Below the pieces are notes generated by a model that had not been told where the DNA came from, searched no databases, and saw only the letters and a program-made list of their open reading frames with translations. A program made the translations under genes and the position numbers. A DNA stretch of 64,000 nucleotides. It comes from an uncultured Sulfitobacter sp. (GTDB lineage: Bacteria; Pseudomonadota; Alphaproteobacteria; Rhodobacterales; Rhodobacteraceae). Below, piece after piece: positions 8,341 to 18,262 of the stretch (position 1 is its first letter; every line of letters begins with the position of its first letter). Where the stretch lies: positions 62,001-126,000 of the forward strand of contig CANMZB010000002.1 of assembly GCA_947502265.1 (NCBI GenBank). Reading direction: 5' to 3'.

Positions 8341-9563
8341 GAGCGATAATCCGCGTTTATCGCGATGTAGCCGTGGGTCAAATCGCAGGTCCAGACCGTT
8401 GCCCTGCCTTCACCGATCCCCAGATCGACGGAAATCAGGATGTGTTGGCCCTTCATATGGGCCGCTGCGGCCTCTTCGGAATATGTCTCGCTGCGCCAGC
8501 CGTCTTTCGCCACTTCCACATCCCCAAAACGAATTGACAGGCGGTCGCGGTCGGCCTGCGCACCGGATTTTCCGATTGCCATCACGACACGGCCCCAATT
8601 CGGATCTTCGCCTGCGATGGCTGTTTTGATCAAAGGCGAATTGGCGATAGACATGCCGTGAGTCTTTGCCTCGGCGTCGCTGGCCGCACCGGTGATCTGT
8701 ATTTCGACGAATTTGGTGGCACCTTCGCCGTCCTTTACGACCTGATGCGCAAGATCCTGCATAACGCCGTGCAGAGCGGCGGAAAACCCGTCATGCCCGT
8801 CTACGCAAACGCCGGACGCGCCGGTGGCCGCGACAATCAAACTGTCGGATGTGGACGTATCGCTGTCTACGGTGATGGAGTTGAATGTCGTTTCGTTGTG
8901 CAATGAAACGAGGTTTTGCAGTGCCTCCTGCCCGATTTGTGCATCGGTAAAGATATAGACAAGCATCGTTGCCATATCAGGTGCGATCATGCCCGAACCC
9001 TTGGCGATGCCTGCGATTTTCACGGTCTTTCCGTTTACATCCACCTGCGCTTTTGCCCCTTTCGGGAAGGTATCGGTGGTCATGATCGCCAATGCTGCAT
9101 CGGCGATGCCGGCTGGATCGGTGTTGTCGTTCAGGGTGCGCAGGGTGGTGATGATTCGCTCATGCGGCAAAGGTTCACCGATAACACCGGTCGAGGACGT
9201 GAATACGCGGTTTTGCGGTACGCCGCAGGACCGGGCAACCGCCGCCGTGATCGCCGCGACAGAGGTTGTGCCGTGCTTGCCCGTAAAGGCGTTCGCGTTA
9301 CCCGAGTTGACAAGGATCGCGGCCCCCGCATCCGACACTGTGCCAAGCTTGGCCTGACAGTCGAGCACCGGAGCCGAGCGGGTGGCGGAGCGGGTAAACG
9401 CGCCCGCCACCACGCTGCCTGCGGCCAGCGTGGCCAGCATGACATCGGTTCGGCCTTGATACTTTACCCCCGCCGCCGCGGTGGCGAAACGCACCCCGTC
9501 GATAACCGGCAGATCGGGAAAACCCGCAGGTGCGAGCGGCGAAACGGAGGTGATCTTGGCCAT
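8337..9563 (-). CDS. argJ: Glutamate N-acetyltransferase / amino-acid N-acetyltransferase
   Basis: Transfers acetyl from N-acetylornithine to glutamate in the cyclic arginine pathway; bifunctional members also use acetyl-CoA. It has 408 residues and is an Ntn-hydrolase-fold enzyme that cleaves itself before a Thr nucleophile, here Thr199 in APDMATML, preceded by KGSGMIAP. The C-terminus ends HGYIAINADYRS, as is normal. It is followed by mutT (overlap) and preceded by the parvulin gene 6 bp away, so these three form a minus-strand operon. Confidence 0.96.
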   Translation of the reverse strand: MAKITSVSPLAPAGFPDLPVIDGVRFATAAAGVKYQGRTDVMLATLAAGSVVAGAFTRSATRSAPVLDCQAKLGTVSDAGAAILVNSGNANAFTGKHGTTSVAAITAAVARSCGVPQNRVFTSSTGVIGEPLPHERIITTLRTLNDNTDPAGIADAALAIMTTDTFPKGAKAQVDVNGKTVKIAGIAKGSGMIAPDMATMLVYIFTDAQIGQEALQNLVSLHNETTFNSITVDSDTSTSDSLIVAATGASGVCVDGHDGFSAALHGVMQDLAHQVVKDGEGATKFVEIQITGAASDAEAKTHGMSIANSPLIKTAIAGEDPNWGRVVMAIGKSGAQADRDRLSIRFGDVEVAKDGWRSETYSEEAAAAHMKGQHILISVDLGIGEGRATVWTCDLTHGYIAINADYRS

Positions 9564-9569
9564 CCTTGC

Positions 9570-10436
9570 TTACTCCACTACGCTGGTTTGTTTGAGCACG
9601 GAGGGATCAACGGCATCAGCACCGCTGCGGTCGACGTCCGCCTCGGCGGTCACGGCCTCAATGGCGGCCTGTGCGCGGCTCTGGCGGATTTGCAGCTCAA
9701 GTTCCTCGCGGACATCATCCAGCGCGGGCGCTTCTTGTATGCGTGTCTCGTTCAGTTTGACGATATGCCAGCCGAATTGCGTTTTGACAGGATCAGACAC
9801 CGCGCCGGGTTCCATCGTCATCACGGCTTCTTCGAATTCAGGTACCATCGCGCCCTTGGCGAACCAGCCCAGCTGCCCGCCGTTGGGGCCTGAGGGACCA
9901 GTAGATTTGTCGCGCGCCACAGCGGCGAAATCGGCGCCGCCATTAAGTTCTTCGATCACCGCCAAAGCGCCTTCTTCTGTTTCGACCAGAATGTGCGAGG
10001 CGTTGAATTCCTGTTCTTGCGTGATATCCGCGTACTCCGCTTCATAGGCGGCCTGAATATCGGTATCGTCCAGAGGTGTTTCCATGATGTGGTTGATGGA
10101 TTCGCCTGCAACAAGGGACCGGCGCTCGTTCTCAAGCTGAAGATCGACCCGCTTGGGCACTTCGCCCTCGAATCGCTGCGCAAGGGCGGTCTGTTGGATC
10201 AGCTGGTCAAGGATGCCTTGAAACAGAACATCTTCGGGCAGGTCTTTGTATTGGTCGGGCAGGCTGGCCCATGCGACGATCATGTGGCCGACGGTGATGT
10301 CGGTACCGTCGACGACCGCGACGATTGTGGATGGATCGGCGGTTGCGGGTGTTGCATCGGTTTCCTGTGCCACGGCGGGCAGGGACAGGGCGGCACACAG
10401 CGCAAGCGGTGCCAGAAAAGTGAGGGTTTTTTGCAT
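9570..10436 (-). CDS. Exported parvulin-type peptidyl-prolyl isomerase
   Basis: Periplasmic PPIase of the SurA/PrsA/parvulin group, probably an envelope-protein folding helper. It has 288 residues. The start at 10436 has AGGA upstream and yields a clear Sec signal, MQKTLTFLAPLALCAALSLP, cut near AVAQE. The single rotamase domain contains FNASHILVETEE, GADFAAVARDKSTGPSGPNG and GQLGWFAKGAMVPEFE, all classical parvulin blocks. It sits divergent from secA and upstream of argJ. Pairing with secA fits a role in handling exported proteins. Confidence 0.92.
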   Translation of the reverse strand: MQKTLTFLAPLALCAALSLPAVAQETDATPATADPSTIVAVVDGTDITVGHMIVAWASLPDQYKDLPEDVLFQGILDQLIQQTALAQRFEGEVPKRVDLQLENERRSLVAGESINHIMETPLDDTDIQAAYEAEYADITQEQEFNASHILVETEEGALAVIEELNGGADFAAVARDKSTGPSGPNGGQLGWFAKGAMVPEFEEAVMTMEPGAVSDPVKTQFGWHIVKLNETRIQEAPALDDVREELELQIRQSRAQAAIEAVTAEADVDRSGADAVDPSVLKQTSVVE

Positions 10437-10475
10437 GGGTAGTCCTATCTTTAACACGCGATTTGGGCGCTTACA

Positions 10476-10511
10476 TTGACACGCTATACAGTGACCCTTA
10501 CATCGCGTTAA
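10476..10511. promoter_or_regulatory. Overlapping divergent promoter candidates between PPIase and secA
   Basis: Minus strand: -35 TTAACG (complement of 10506-10511), 17-bp spacer, -10 TATAGC (complement of 10483-10488), reading toward the PPIase gene. Plus strand: a perfect TTGACA at 10476-10481, 17-bp spacer, weak TACATC at 10499-10504, reading toward secA with a leader of about 120 nt. The two sites overlap, so they could compete. Motif matching by eye. Confidence 0.4.
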
Positions 10512-10633
10512 CGCGAAGCGTACAACGCTGACACGCGCGGTTGAGGCCACCATTCTCCCCTTCTATCTATGGACTGGGTGTTTGCGGGGCAAGCAGATCG
10601 CGCAAACCTTATTATACTTCGGCTGGAGATCGC

Positions 10634-13342
10634 ATGCTCGGACTTGGAACAATCGCCAAAAAGGTATTTGGCACGCAGAATGATCGCAAGATCAAGGCGG
10701 CCCGTCCTCTGGTCGAGAAGATCAACGCGCTTGAGCCCGAGTTCGAAAAGCTGAGCGATGCGGAGATCACGGACAAGACAAAGGCGTTGGCCAAACGTGC
10801 GATGTCTGGTGAGAGCCTAGATGCGCTGCTGCCCGAAGCCTTTGCCAACTGTCGCGAGGGTGCGCGCCGCACCTTGGGCTTGCGCGCGTTTGATACGCAG
10901 TTGTTGGGCGCGATATTCTTGCATCAGGGCAACGTGGCCGAGCAGAAAACCGGTGAAGGCAAGACCTTGACCGCGACCTTTGCGGCCTACCTCAACGCGA
11001 TCACCGGCAAGGGCGTGCATATCGTTACCGTCAACGAATACCTCGTAAAGCGCGACGCCGACTGGATGGGCAAGGTTTTCGCCTCTCTCGGGCTGACCAC
11101 CGGCTTTATCTATCCCAACATGTCGGACGAGGAAAAACGCGCGGCATATGCCTGCGACATCACTTATGCGACCAACAACGAGCTGGGCTTTGATTATCTG
11201 CGCGATAACATGAAAGCCGAGTTGAACCAGATTTTCCAGCGTGAGCATAATTTTGCCATCGTGGACGAAGTTGACAGCATTCTGATCGACGAGGCGCGCA
11301 CGCCGCTGATCATTTCCGGCCCCTCCGAGGACCGGTCGGAAATGTATATGACCGTCGATGCGGTGATTCCCCTGCTACAGGCCGAGCATTACGAGCTGGA
11401 CGAGAAAACCCGCAACGTGACGTTCACCGACGAGGGCAACGAATTTCTCGAAGAGCAGTTGCGCATTCGCGGTCTGCTTGAGGAAGGGTTCACAATGTAT
11501 GACCCCGAAAGCACCAGCGTTGTACATCACGTTAATCAGGGTCTGCGCGCGCACAAGCTGTTCGAGAAGGACAAGGATTACATCGTGCGCGATGGCGAGG
11601 TCGTTCTGATCGACGAGTTCACAGGCCGCATGATGGCAGGCAGGCGTCTGGGCGATGGTTTGCATCAGGCAATCGAGGCCAAAGAACAGGTGGAGATCAA
11701 GCCGGAGAACATCACGCTCGCTTCCGTGACGTTCCAGAACTACTTCCGCCTGTATGACAAGTTGGCAGGTATGACCGGTACAGCGCTGACCGAAGCCGCG
11801 GAATTTGCCGAAATTTACGGCCTTGGTGTGGTCGAAGTGCCGACAAACGTGCCGGTCGCGCGTGTCGACGAAGATGACGCCGTGTACCGCACCGCCGCCG
11901 AAAAATACGCAGCGATGATCGAAAGGGTGAAAGAGGCCCACGCCAAGGGGCAACCGTGCCTTGTTGGCACCACCTCGATCGATAAATCCGAAATGCTGAG
12001 CCGGATGCTGGAAGCTGAAGGGATCACGCACAACGTCCTGAACGCGCGCCAGCACGAGCAGGAGGCGCAGATCGTTGGTGACGCGGGCAAGCTGGGTCAG
12101 GTGACGATTGCCACCAATATGGCCGGACGCGGTACCGATATTCAACTGGGCGGTAACGTCGAGATGAAGGTCCTTGACGCGCTGGACGCCGATCCCGACG
12201 CCGATCCGGTGGAAATCCGCGCAAGGATTGAAGCGGAGCATGCAGACGAGAAGAAAAAGGTGCTTGAGGCGGGTGGCCTGTTTGTCCTCGCATCCGAGCG
12301 CCATGAAAGCCGCCGGATCGATAACCAGTTGCGCGGTCGTTCGGGCCGTCAGGGGGATCCAGGGCGTTCGTCCTTCTTCCTGTCGCTCGAAGACGATCTG
12401 ATGCGTATTTTCGGCTCTGAGCGCCTTGAAAAAGTACTGACGTCGCTGGGCCTTAAAGAGGGCGAAGCGATCGTTCACCCGTGGGTGAACAAATCGCTGG
12501 AGCGCGCGCAAGCGAAGGTCGAGGGCCGCAACTTTGACATCCGCAAGCAGCTTTTGAAATTCGATGACGTGATGAACGAACAGCGCAAGGTGATCTTTGG
12601 CCAGCGCCGCGACATCATGGAATCACAGGATCTGCACGAAATCGCGCAGGACATGCGCCATCAGGTGATCGACGATCTGATTGATCAATATATGCCGCCG
12701 AAAACATACGCCGACCAGTGGGATGCCAACGGCTTTTACGCCGCCGTGATCGAGCAGTTGGGAGTGGATGTGCCGGTCATCGCATGGTGCGAAGAGGATG
12801 GCGTGGACGACGAAGCGATCCGCGAGCGTCTGATCGAGGCGACAGACAAGCTGATGGCGGAAAAAGCCGAAAGCTTTGGCGAAGAGAACATGCGCAACAT
12901 CGAAAAGCAGTTGTTGCTGCAAACCATCGACGCCAAGTGGCGTGACCACCTGCTGATGCTGGAACATCTGCGTTCGGTCGTGGGTTTTCGCGGGTACGCA
13001 CAGCGTGATCCGCTCAACGAATACAAGAACGAATCCTTCCAGTTGTTTGAGGGGATGCTCGACAGTTTGCGCTCTGACGTGACCCAAAAGCTGTCCCGGA
13101 TCAAACCGCTGAGCGAAGAAGAGCAGCAACAGATGATCCAGCAGATGGTTGCGCAGCGCCGCGCCACGCAAGAGGCGGCGACGCCGGAAACCAACGGGCA
13201 AGCACCTGTGCCAGCCTCCCCCGATGCCAGAGAAGGCTTTGACGAAAACGATCCCGCAACATGGGGAAGCCCCGCGCGAAACGACCTTTGCCCGTGCGGA
13301 TCGGGCAAGAAGTTCAAGCATTGCCACGGTCGGCTTGCCTGA
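10634..13342 (+). CDS. secA: Preprotein translocase ATPase SecA
   Basis: Motor ATPase that pushes secretory proteins through SecYEG. It has 902 residues. The start at 10634 has GGAGA upstream; the frame is open 93 bp earlier but that extension is unrelated to SecA. Walker A is TGEGKT (residues 106-111). Other signatures are [26 protein letters not shown] and [13 protein letters not shown]. The C-terminal zinc domain is [15 protein letters not shown] perfect terminator follows at 13405. Confidence 0.98.
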   Translation: MLGLGTIAKKVFGTQNDRKIKAARPLVEKINALEPEFEKLSDAEITDKTKALAKRAMSGESLDALLPEAFANCREGARRTLGLRAFDTQLLGAIFLHQGNVAEQKTGEGKTLTATFAAYLNAITGKGVHIVTVNEYLVKRDADWMGKVFASLGLTTGFIYPNMSDEEKRAAYACDITYATNNELGFDYLRDNMKAELNQIFQREHNFAIVDEVDSILIDEARTPLIISGPSEDRSEMYMTVDAVIPLLQAEHYELDEKTRNVTFTDEGNEFLEEQLRIRGLLEEGFTMYDPESTSVVHHVNQGLRAHKLFEKDKDYIVRDGEVVLIDEFTGRMMAGRRLGDGLHQAIEAKEQVEIKPENITLASVTFQNYFRLYDKLAGMTGTALTEAAEFAEIYGLGVVEVPTNVPVARVDEDDAVYRTAAEKYAAMIERVKEAHAKGQPCLVGTTSIDKSEMLSRMLEAEGITHNVLNARQHEQEAQIVGDAGKLGQVTIATNMAGRGTDIQLGGNVEMKVLDALDADPDADPVEIRARIEAEHADEKKKVLEAGGLFVLASERHESRRIDNQLRGRSGRQGDPGRSSFFLSLEDDLMRIFGSERLEKVLTSLGLKEGEAIVHPWVNKSLERAQAKVEGRNFDIRKQLLKFDDVMNEQRKVIFGQRRDIMESQDLHEIAQDMRHQVIDDLIDQYMPPKTYADQWDANGFYAAVIEQLGVDVPVIAWCEEDGVDDEAIRERLIEATDKLMAEKAESFGEENMRNIEKQLLLQTIDAKWRDHLLMLEHLRSVVGFRGYAQRDPLNEYKNESFQLFEGMLDSLRSDVTQKLSRIKPLSEEEQQQMIQQMVAQRRATQEAATPETNGQAPVPASPDAREGFDENDPATWGSPARNDLCPCGSGKKFKHCHGRLA

Positions 13343-13404
13343 TGAAATAGCGGATATAGTCCCGTTAATGATTATTAATATTCGGTAACTGTCACATTTC
13401 GAGC

Positions 13405-13433
13405 AAGGGGTTGCCCCAAAGCAGCCCCTTTTT
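13405..13433 (+). terminator. Rho-independent terminator after secA
   Basis: AAGGGGTTGC (13405-13414) pairs with GCAGCCCCTT (13421-13430), with one G-T pair and a CCCAAA loop, and runs into a T tract to 13433. It lies 60 bp past the secA stop. Confidence 0.85.
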
Positions 13434-13478
13434 CGCGTGATAAAAGCATCGAAGGATTCCGAAACAGGGGCAGTGACG

Positions 13479-14501
13479 ATGCAATACCGTAAACAAATCA
13501 TTTTGACCGGAGCAACGCTTGTCATCGCCGTCGGCATCGGCTTTGTCATGCAGCGGTCTCAATCTGCACAGACGCTTTATGGCGAGAAAGCGGCGCCGCG
13601 AGGCGAGGTGCTGACTGATGCAGATGCTGCGCTTCTCGACATCGAGGACATTGTTCTCACCTCGGCAGAGTTCGGGACCCAAATCCAAAAGCCGGAAAGT
13701 GAAGCGATTGTGTTTCAGGCCTCTGCGCCTATGATTACAGCCCCCGAAGCCGGAGATATTTCGCAGGTTCAAGGCGCCCCTCAAGAAGATGTACTGATTG
13801 ACGATTTGCAGGCCGAAGCTGATTGCCCCATCACAGCGCAGGCGCGCCCTGTTGCGGCGGCGATGGTTAACCTGACGCTTAAGGCGCCCTGTTTGCCCAA
13901 TGAACGCCTGACCGTGCATCACAGCGGTTTGCTGTTTAACCAGACCACGGATGCGCAGGGCACGCTTGAGGTCACGTTGCCCGCCCTGGCGGAGCAAGCG
14001 ATGTTCATTCTGGCGTTTTCAAACGGCGAAGGTACCGTTGCGCAAGCGACTGTGGAAGAAATTAGCGACTTTGACCGGGTTGCTGTTCTATGGAAAGGTG
14101 ATACCGGTTTTGAGCTGCACGCGCTTGAATACGGTGCGTTCTATGGCGACGAAGGCCATGTGTGGTCCGGTGCGATGCGCGACATGTCCTTTGCGGTGAC
14201 GGGACAGGGCGGATATATTTCGCGGCTTGGGGATGTGACTGTCCCGGACGGCATGATGGGAGAAATCTATACCTTCCCGATCGACAATGCCCGGCGTAGC
14301 GGAAATGTTGACCTGAGCATTGAAGCAGAAGTCGACGACGAGAACTGTGGCCTCGAAATCGAGGCGAAAACACTACAGATGCATGCCGGCGGTGAGATCG
14401 TTTCAAAGGATTTGACGCTCTCAGTGCCGGATTGCGGGGCGGCGGGGAACTTTCTTGTGTTGAATAATCTCTTCGAAGACCTGAAGGTCGCGGTTAACTA
14501 A
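13479..14501 (+). CDS. Membrane-anchored protein of unknown function downstream of secA
   Basis: 340 residues from the start at 13479 (MQYRKQIILTGATLVIAVGI); an upstream in-frame ATG at 13437 lies right after the secA terminator and is less likely. One hydrophobic N-terminal segment (residues 7-22) suggests a periplasmic protein with an N-terminal anchor or uncleaved signal. The remainder is acidic and beta-rich (LTLKAPCLPNERLTVHHSG, YGAFYGDEGHVWSGAMRDMS), with several Cys (about residues 118, 136, 296 and 322) that could form disulfides. I recall similar proteins being labelled 'translocase' in Rhodobacteraceae, probably from proximity to secA; I see no evidence for that activity. Probably co-transcribed with the next gene, 21 bp away. 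Confidence 0.75.
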   Translation: MQYRKQIILTGATLVIAVGIGFVMQRSQSAQTLYGEKAAPRGEVLTDADAALLDIEDIVLTSAEFGTQIQKPESEAIVFQASAPMITAPEAGDISQVQGAPQEDVLIDDLQAEADCPITAQARPVAAAMVNLTLKAPCLPNERLTVHHSGLLFNQTTDAQGTLEVTLPALAEQAMFILAFSNGEGTVAQATVEEISDFDRVAVLWKGDTGFELHALEYGAFYGDEGHVWSGAMRDMSFAVTGQGGYISRLGDVTVPDGMMGEIYTFPIDNARRSGNVDLSIEAEVDDENCGLEIEAKTLQMHAGGEIVSKDLTLSVPDCGAAGNFLVLNNLFEDLKVAVN

Positions 14502-14522
14502 CTAACGCAACTCAGAGGTCTT

Positions 14523-16091
14523 ATGATCAAAATGATATGTGCGGCGGTTTTCGCCGCACTTTCCATTTTCGCAACGGCCCTGACTGCGATGGCACAGGAT
14601 GTCACGCTCACCTCGCGCGATAGCGCGGTAGAGCTAAGCGGCACGTTGCTGGGGTTCGATGGAGAGTTTTACAGGATTGAAACGGATTACGGCGAGCTGA
14701 CGGTCGATGGCTCGGGTGTGTTGTGTGCCGGTCCGGCGTGCCCGAACCTTCAGGATTTCGTCGCCGAGCTTCAGATTTCCGGCGCTCCGACTTTGGGCGC
14801 TGTTGTGATGCCTGCGCTGATCGAAACCTTTGCGCAAAAGAACGGCTATACCGCCCTGCGCGAAGACGGGCAGGAGGCGCAACATTTTACCTATGTTCTG
14901 AAGCGCGACGAGGATGGCAAAACCGCGGCGCGCTTCTACTTCCGTATTGGCAACACGGATGAAGGCTTTGCCGACCTTTTGGCGGACGAGGCTGATGTGG
15001 TAATGTCCCTTCGTGAAATCCGGCCCGACGAACGCGCGCGGGCGCGTGAATCCGGGTTGGGTGACATGACAGAGGCCAATCGTAGCCGCGTTCTGGCGCT
15101 CGACGCGATTGTGCCGGTGGTCTCCAGCAGCAATCCTGTGCGCGGCATTTCCCCGCTGAATCTGGCAAAAGTGTTGGCGGGACGAATTACCAACTGGGAG
15201 GAAATCGGTGGGCCGGATGTTCCGATTGATCTGCATCTGCCGGGGGGCGGGTCAGGTTTGGCGCAGGCCGTTGTGGATCAGGTTCTCAAGCCCGCCAACC
15301 TGCGCACCGTCTCCGACACGGTGATCCGTCACGACACCCCTGACACGCTGGCGTCCGCTGTAGCGCAGGACACATTTGCGCTCGGATTGACCAGCTATGC
15401 GGATCGGGGGACGACGCAGGCGCTGATGCTGACGGGAAGTTGCGGCTTTTCGATGCAGGCCTCGCGCCGGACGATCAAAACCGAAGACTATCCGCTTACA
15501 GCGCCGATGTTTCTCTATTTTCCCGCACGCCGCCTGCCACGAATCGCGCGCGAGTTCCTTGCGTTTACCCGTGAGCCAGCCGCGCAAATCGTGATCCGGC
15601 GTTCGGGTTTCGTGGATCAGACTCCCGAGGAAATCCCAGTCGAAGAGCAAGGTAACCGGTTTGCCAACGCCATTGCGCAGGCAGGTGCCGAAATCACATT
15701 GGAAGAGTTGCAACGGATGACCGCGACACTCACGCCAATGGCGCGGCTCAGCACTTCTTTCCGGTTCGAGGCGGGGTCGATCCGGCTTGATGCGCAATCA
15801 CGATCCAATGTGCAGCAACTGGCGCGGGCGCTGGAGGTGGGCCAATACGATGCGCGGCGTCTGTTGTTCGTCGGTTTCAGCGATGGGAATGGCCCTGCAC
15901 AATCCAATCGCAACATCGCCTTGCGCCGTGCCGAAGCGGTGCGCCGGGCGGTGAGCGAAGCGGCGGTTGCGGCCAATCTGGAGCGCGTCGAGCTGGAGGT
16001 GGATGCCTTTGGTGAAGCGATGCCAATGGCATGTGATGATAGCGCGTGGGGCCGGCAGGCCAACCGCCGCGTCGAAGTGTGGGTCAGGTAG
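14523..16091 (+). CDS. PstS-like substrate-binding domain fused to an OmpA C-terminal domain
   Basis: 522 residues. A Sec signal covers residues 1-24 (ending ALTAMAQD). A small N-terminal module of about 50 residues ends in VLCAGPACPN. A periplasmic-binding-protein-like domain follows (about 80-370; VVSSSNPVRGISPLNLAKVL, GRITNWEEIGGPDVPIDLH and GSGLAQ are typical of phosphate-binding-like proteins). The C-terminus (about 400-522) is an OmpA/MotB peptidoglycan-binding domain (FSDGNGPAQSNRNIALRRAE, NRRVEVWVR). It is likely tethered to the cell wall while sensing or binding a ligand. There is no pst operon nearby. It follows the unknown protein at 13479-14501 closely. Confidence 0.85.
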   Translation: MIKMICAAVFAALSIFATALTAMAQDVTLTSRDSAVELSGTLLGFDGEFYRIETDYGELTVDGSGVLCAGPACPNLQDFVAELQISGAPTLGAVVMPALIETFAQKNGYTALREDGQEAQHFTYVLKRDEDGKTAARFYFRIGNTDEGFADLLADEADVVMSLREIRPDERARARESGLGDMTEANRSRVLALDAIVPVVSSSNPVRGISPLNLAKVLAGRITNWEEIGGPDVPIDLHLPGGGSGLAQAVVDQVLKPANLRTVSDTVIRHDTPDTLASAVAQDTFALGLTSYADRGTTQALMLTGSCGFSMQASRRTIKTEDYPLTAPMFLYFPARRLPRIAREFLAFTREPAAQIVIRRSGFVDQTPEEIPVEEQGNRFANAIAQAGAEITLEELQRMTATLTPMARLSTSFRFEAGSIRLDAQSRSNVQQLARALEVGQYDARRLLFVGFSDGNGPAQSNRNIALRRAEAVRRAVSEAAVAANLERVELEVDAFGEAMPMACDDSAWGRQANRRVEVWVR

Positions 16092-16115
16092 CGGATTGTT
16101 GCGCGCGCGAGAGGG

Positions 16116-16868
16116 CTATAAATACCCTTCGGCGCGAAAGCTAAGCTCGCGCGATTTTCCGATAATCAGATGATCGTGCAGGGTGACCTCCAAAGCATCG
16201 CAGGCGGCGTTGATCTGACTTGTCATCTCGATGTCTGCCTGTGAAGGCGTTGGGTCGCCAGAGGGATGATTATGCACAAGAATGACGGCAGAGGCGTTCA
16301 GTTCCAACGCCCGTTTGACGACTTCGCGGGGGTAAACAGGCACATGATCCACAGTGCCGCGCGCCTGCTCTTCGTCGCCGATGAGATTGTTTTTACGATC
16401 AAGATAAAGCACACGAAACTGTTCCGTTTCGCGGTGGGCCATTGTGGTGTGACAATAATCAAGCAGCGCATCCCAGCTGGATAGCACATGCTGCTGCATA
16501 ATCCGCGCGCGCGCCATGCGGTGGGCCGCGGCTTCGACGATCTTGAACTCGGTTATCACCGCATCGCCGACACCGGAAATATCGCGCAGACGCGCTTCGG
16601 AGGCTGTAACCACGCGGTTGAAATCACCAAATCGGTCCATCAGCGCGCGCGCCAGCGGCTTTACGTCACGTCGCGGAATAGCGCGAAAGAGGACCAGCTC
16701 CAACAGTTCGTATTCTGGTACTGCATGGGGCCCACCCGCCATGAACCGCGCGCGCAGGCGCTGGCGATGGTCGGCGATGTAGGACGGTTGCTTGCCCGAA
16801 ACGGGAATCGTTGCGGGCGCTTCATCCAGCAGGAAAGGCAAAGGTTGTTCGTCGAAGGCTTCAGTCAT
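16116..16868 (-). CDS. radC: RadC/JAB-domain protein
   Basis: JAMM-type metalloprotein of the RadC family, whose cellular role is still unclear despite the DNA-repair name. It has 250 residues. The N-terminal helix-hairpin-helix region includes LRDISGVGDAVITEFK. The JAMM metal site is HNHPSGDPTPSQAD at residues 199-212 and is complete (H-x-H-x7-S-x2-D pattern). Convergent with the PstS/OmpA gene. Confidence 0.93.
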   Translation of the reverse strand: MTEAFDEQPLPFLLDEAPATIPVSGKQPSYIADHRQRLRARFMAGGPHAVPEYELLELVLFRAIPRRDVKPLARALMDRFGDFNRVVTASEARLRDISGVGDAVITEFKIVEAAAHRMARARIMQQHVLSSWDALLDYCHTTMAHRETEQFRVLYLDRKNNLIGDEEQARGTVDHVPVYPREVVKRALELNASAVILVHNHPSGDPTPSQADIEMTSQINAACDALEVTLHDHLIIGKSRELSFRAEGYL

Positions 16869-16953
16869 GTCTGCAAGGGTGGCGCAGGCATGGTTAGGAT
16901 TCGGTTAATTTTTGGTACGGGACGAACGCGAGTGACTGTTTTTGCCGAGAATG

Positions 16954-16982
16954 CGGGATTGAGTTTATCAGCCAAATGAAGC
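16954..16982 (+). repeat. Short interspersed repeat, copy 1 of the GGATTGAGTTTA type
   Basis: 29-bp sequence beginning CGGGATTGAGTTTA and ending GCCAAATGAAGC. It matches 47396-47424 at 26 of 29 positions. It is intergenic, between radC and dnaJ. Its tail (GCCAAAtGAA) resembles the repeats at 62471-62493 and 62619-62640. Confidence 0.7.
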
Positions 16983-16986
16983 GAGG

Positions 16987-17016
16987 GGACTGCGCCTGTA
17001 TCGACGGGCGCAGTCC
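16987..17016 (-). terminator. Perfect 10-bp hairpin downstream of dnaJ
   Basis: GGACTGCGCC (16987-16996) and GGCGCAGTCC (17007-17016) form a perfect stem with a 10-nt loop, 15 bp beyond the dnaJ stop. The minus-strand sequence after it (CCTCGCTTCATTT) has only a weak T tract, so it may stabilise the 3' end rather than terminate. Confidence 0.5.
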
Positions 17017-17031
17017 GTGTTTAGAGAAAGA

Positions 17032-18183
17032 TCAGCCTTTCATGGAATCCCAGAAGGATTTCACGGACGAAAAGAAGCTGCTGCTTTCGGGGTTGTTCTC
17101 TTCGGACAACTCTTCAAATTCGCGCAGGATTTCCTTTTGGCGCGCGGTGAGTTTTACCGGTGTCTCGACCGCCAGTTCGATGATCATGTCGCCGGTGCTG
17201 CCGCCGCGCAAGTGTGGCATGCCTTTGCTTCGCAGGCGCATCTGACGGCCTGACTGGCTGCCCGCCGGCACTTGTACGCGTCCGCGTCCGCCGTCAATTG
17301 TCGGCACTTCGATGCTGCCGCCCAAGGCGGCGCTGCTCATGGAAACGGGAACGCGGCAGAAAAGGTTTGCACCATCACGCTCGAAGAGCTCGTGTTCCTG
17401 CACTTCGATGAAAATGTAGAGATCGCCGGACGGCCCGCCGCGCATGCCTGCTTCGCCTTCGCCAGCCAGGCGGATGCGCGTGCCCGTTTCGACCCCCGCA
17501 GGGATGTTGACGGACAATGTGCGGTCTTTTTCTACGCGGCCCGCGCCGCGACAGGTGTTGCACGGGTTCTTGATGATCTGGCCCAAGCCGGAGCATGTGG
17601 GGCATGTACGCTCCACGGTGAAGAAGCCCTGCTGGGCGCGCACCTTGCCCATGCCGGAACATGTCGGGCAGGTTGTCGGTTCTGCGCCGCCTTCGGCCCC
17701 GGACCCCTTACATGCATCGCAGCCGACTGAAGTGGGTACGTTGATCGATTTTTGCAGACCGGAGTGGGCGTCTTCCAGAGAAATATGCAGGTTGTAGCGC
17801 AAATCGGAGCCACGCGCGGCGCGACGTCCACCGGCGCCACCCTGACCGCGCCCGCCCATGAAATCGCCGAAAAGATCATCGAACACGTCCGAGAACGCGG
17901 AGGAGAAATCACCTTGGCCGCCACCGTATCCGGCACCGGGCCGACCACCGCCACCGCCTTCGAATGCGGCGTGGCCATAGCGGTCATAGGCCGCCTTTTT
18001 GTCGGCATTTTTAAGCACTTCATAGGCCTCGTTGGCCTCTTTGAACTGGGCTTCGGCATTGGGATTATCGGCGTTTCGGTCGGGATGAAGTTCTTTGGCC
18101 TTCGTGCGATAGCCCTTTTTGATCTCATCCGCCGATGCGCCTTTTGAGACGCCGAGCAGATCGTAATAGTCACGTTTTGCCAT
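17032..18183 (-). CDS. dnaJ: Chaperone DnaJ
   Basis: Hsp40 co-chaperone that delivers clients to DnaK and stimulates its ATPase. It has 383 residues. The J domain carries HPD at 33-35. A Gly/Phe-rich linker follows ([18 protein letters not shown]), then four CxxCxGxG-type zinc repeats ([32 protein letters not shown]). The C-terminal substrate domain includes [20 protein letters not shown]. It lies downstream of dnaK on the same strand with a hairpin in the 79-bp gap, the usual arrangement for unequal dnaK/dnaJ expression. Confidence 0.98.
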   Translation of the reverse strand: MAKRDYYDLLGVSKGASADEIKKGYRTKAKELHPDRNADNPNAEAQFKEANEAYEVLKNADKKAAYDRYGHAAFEGGGGGRPGAGYGGGQGDFSSAFSDVFDDLFGDFMGGRGQGGAGGRRAARGSDLRYNLHISLEDAHSGLQKSINVPTSVGCDACKGSGAEGGAEPTTCPTCSGMGKVRAQQGFFTVERTCPTCSGLGQIIKNPCNTCRGAGRVEKDRTLSVNIPAGVETGTRIRLAGEGEAGMRGGPSGDLYIFIEVQEHELFERDGANLFCRVPVSMSSAALGGSIEVPTIDGGRGRVQVPAGSQSGRQMRLRSKGMPHLRGGSTGDMIIELAVETPVKLTARQKEILREFEELSEENNPESSSFFSSVKSFWDSMKG

Positions 18184-18209
18184 CAGTAATGTCCTTTACC
18201 GGAACGCGA

Positions 18210-18239
18210 AGGGCCGGCCCGTCTGATCGGACCGGCCCT
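18210..18239 (-). terminator. Hairpin between dnaK and dnaJ
   Basis: AGGGCCGG (18210-18217) pairs with CCGGCCCT (18232-18239). No strong T tract follows on the minus strand. It probably acts as a partial terminator or RNA-processing/stability element that lowers dnaJ relative to dnaK. Confidence 0.5.
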
Positions 18240-18262
18240 GTCATTGGTTCCTGCGTGCGAGA

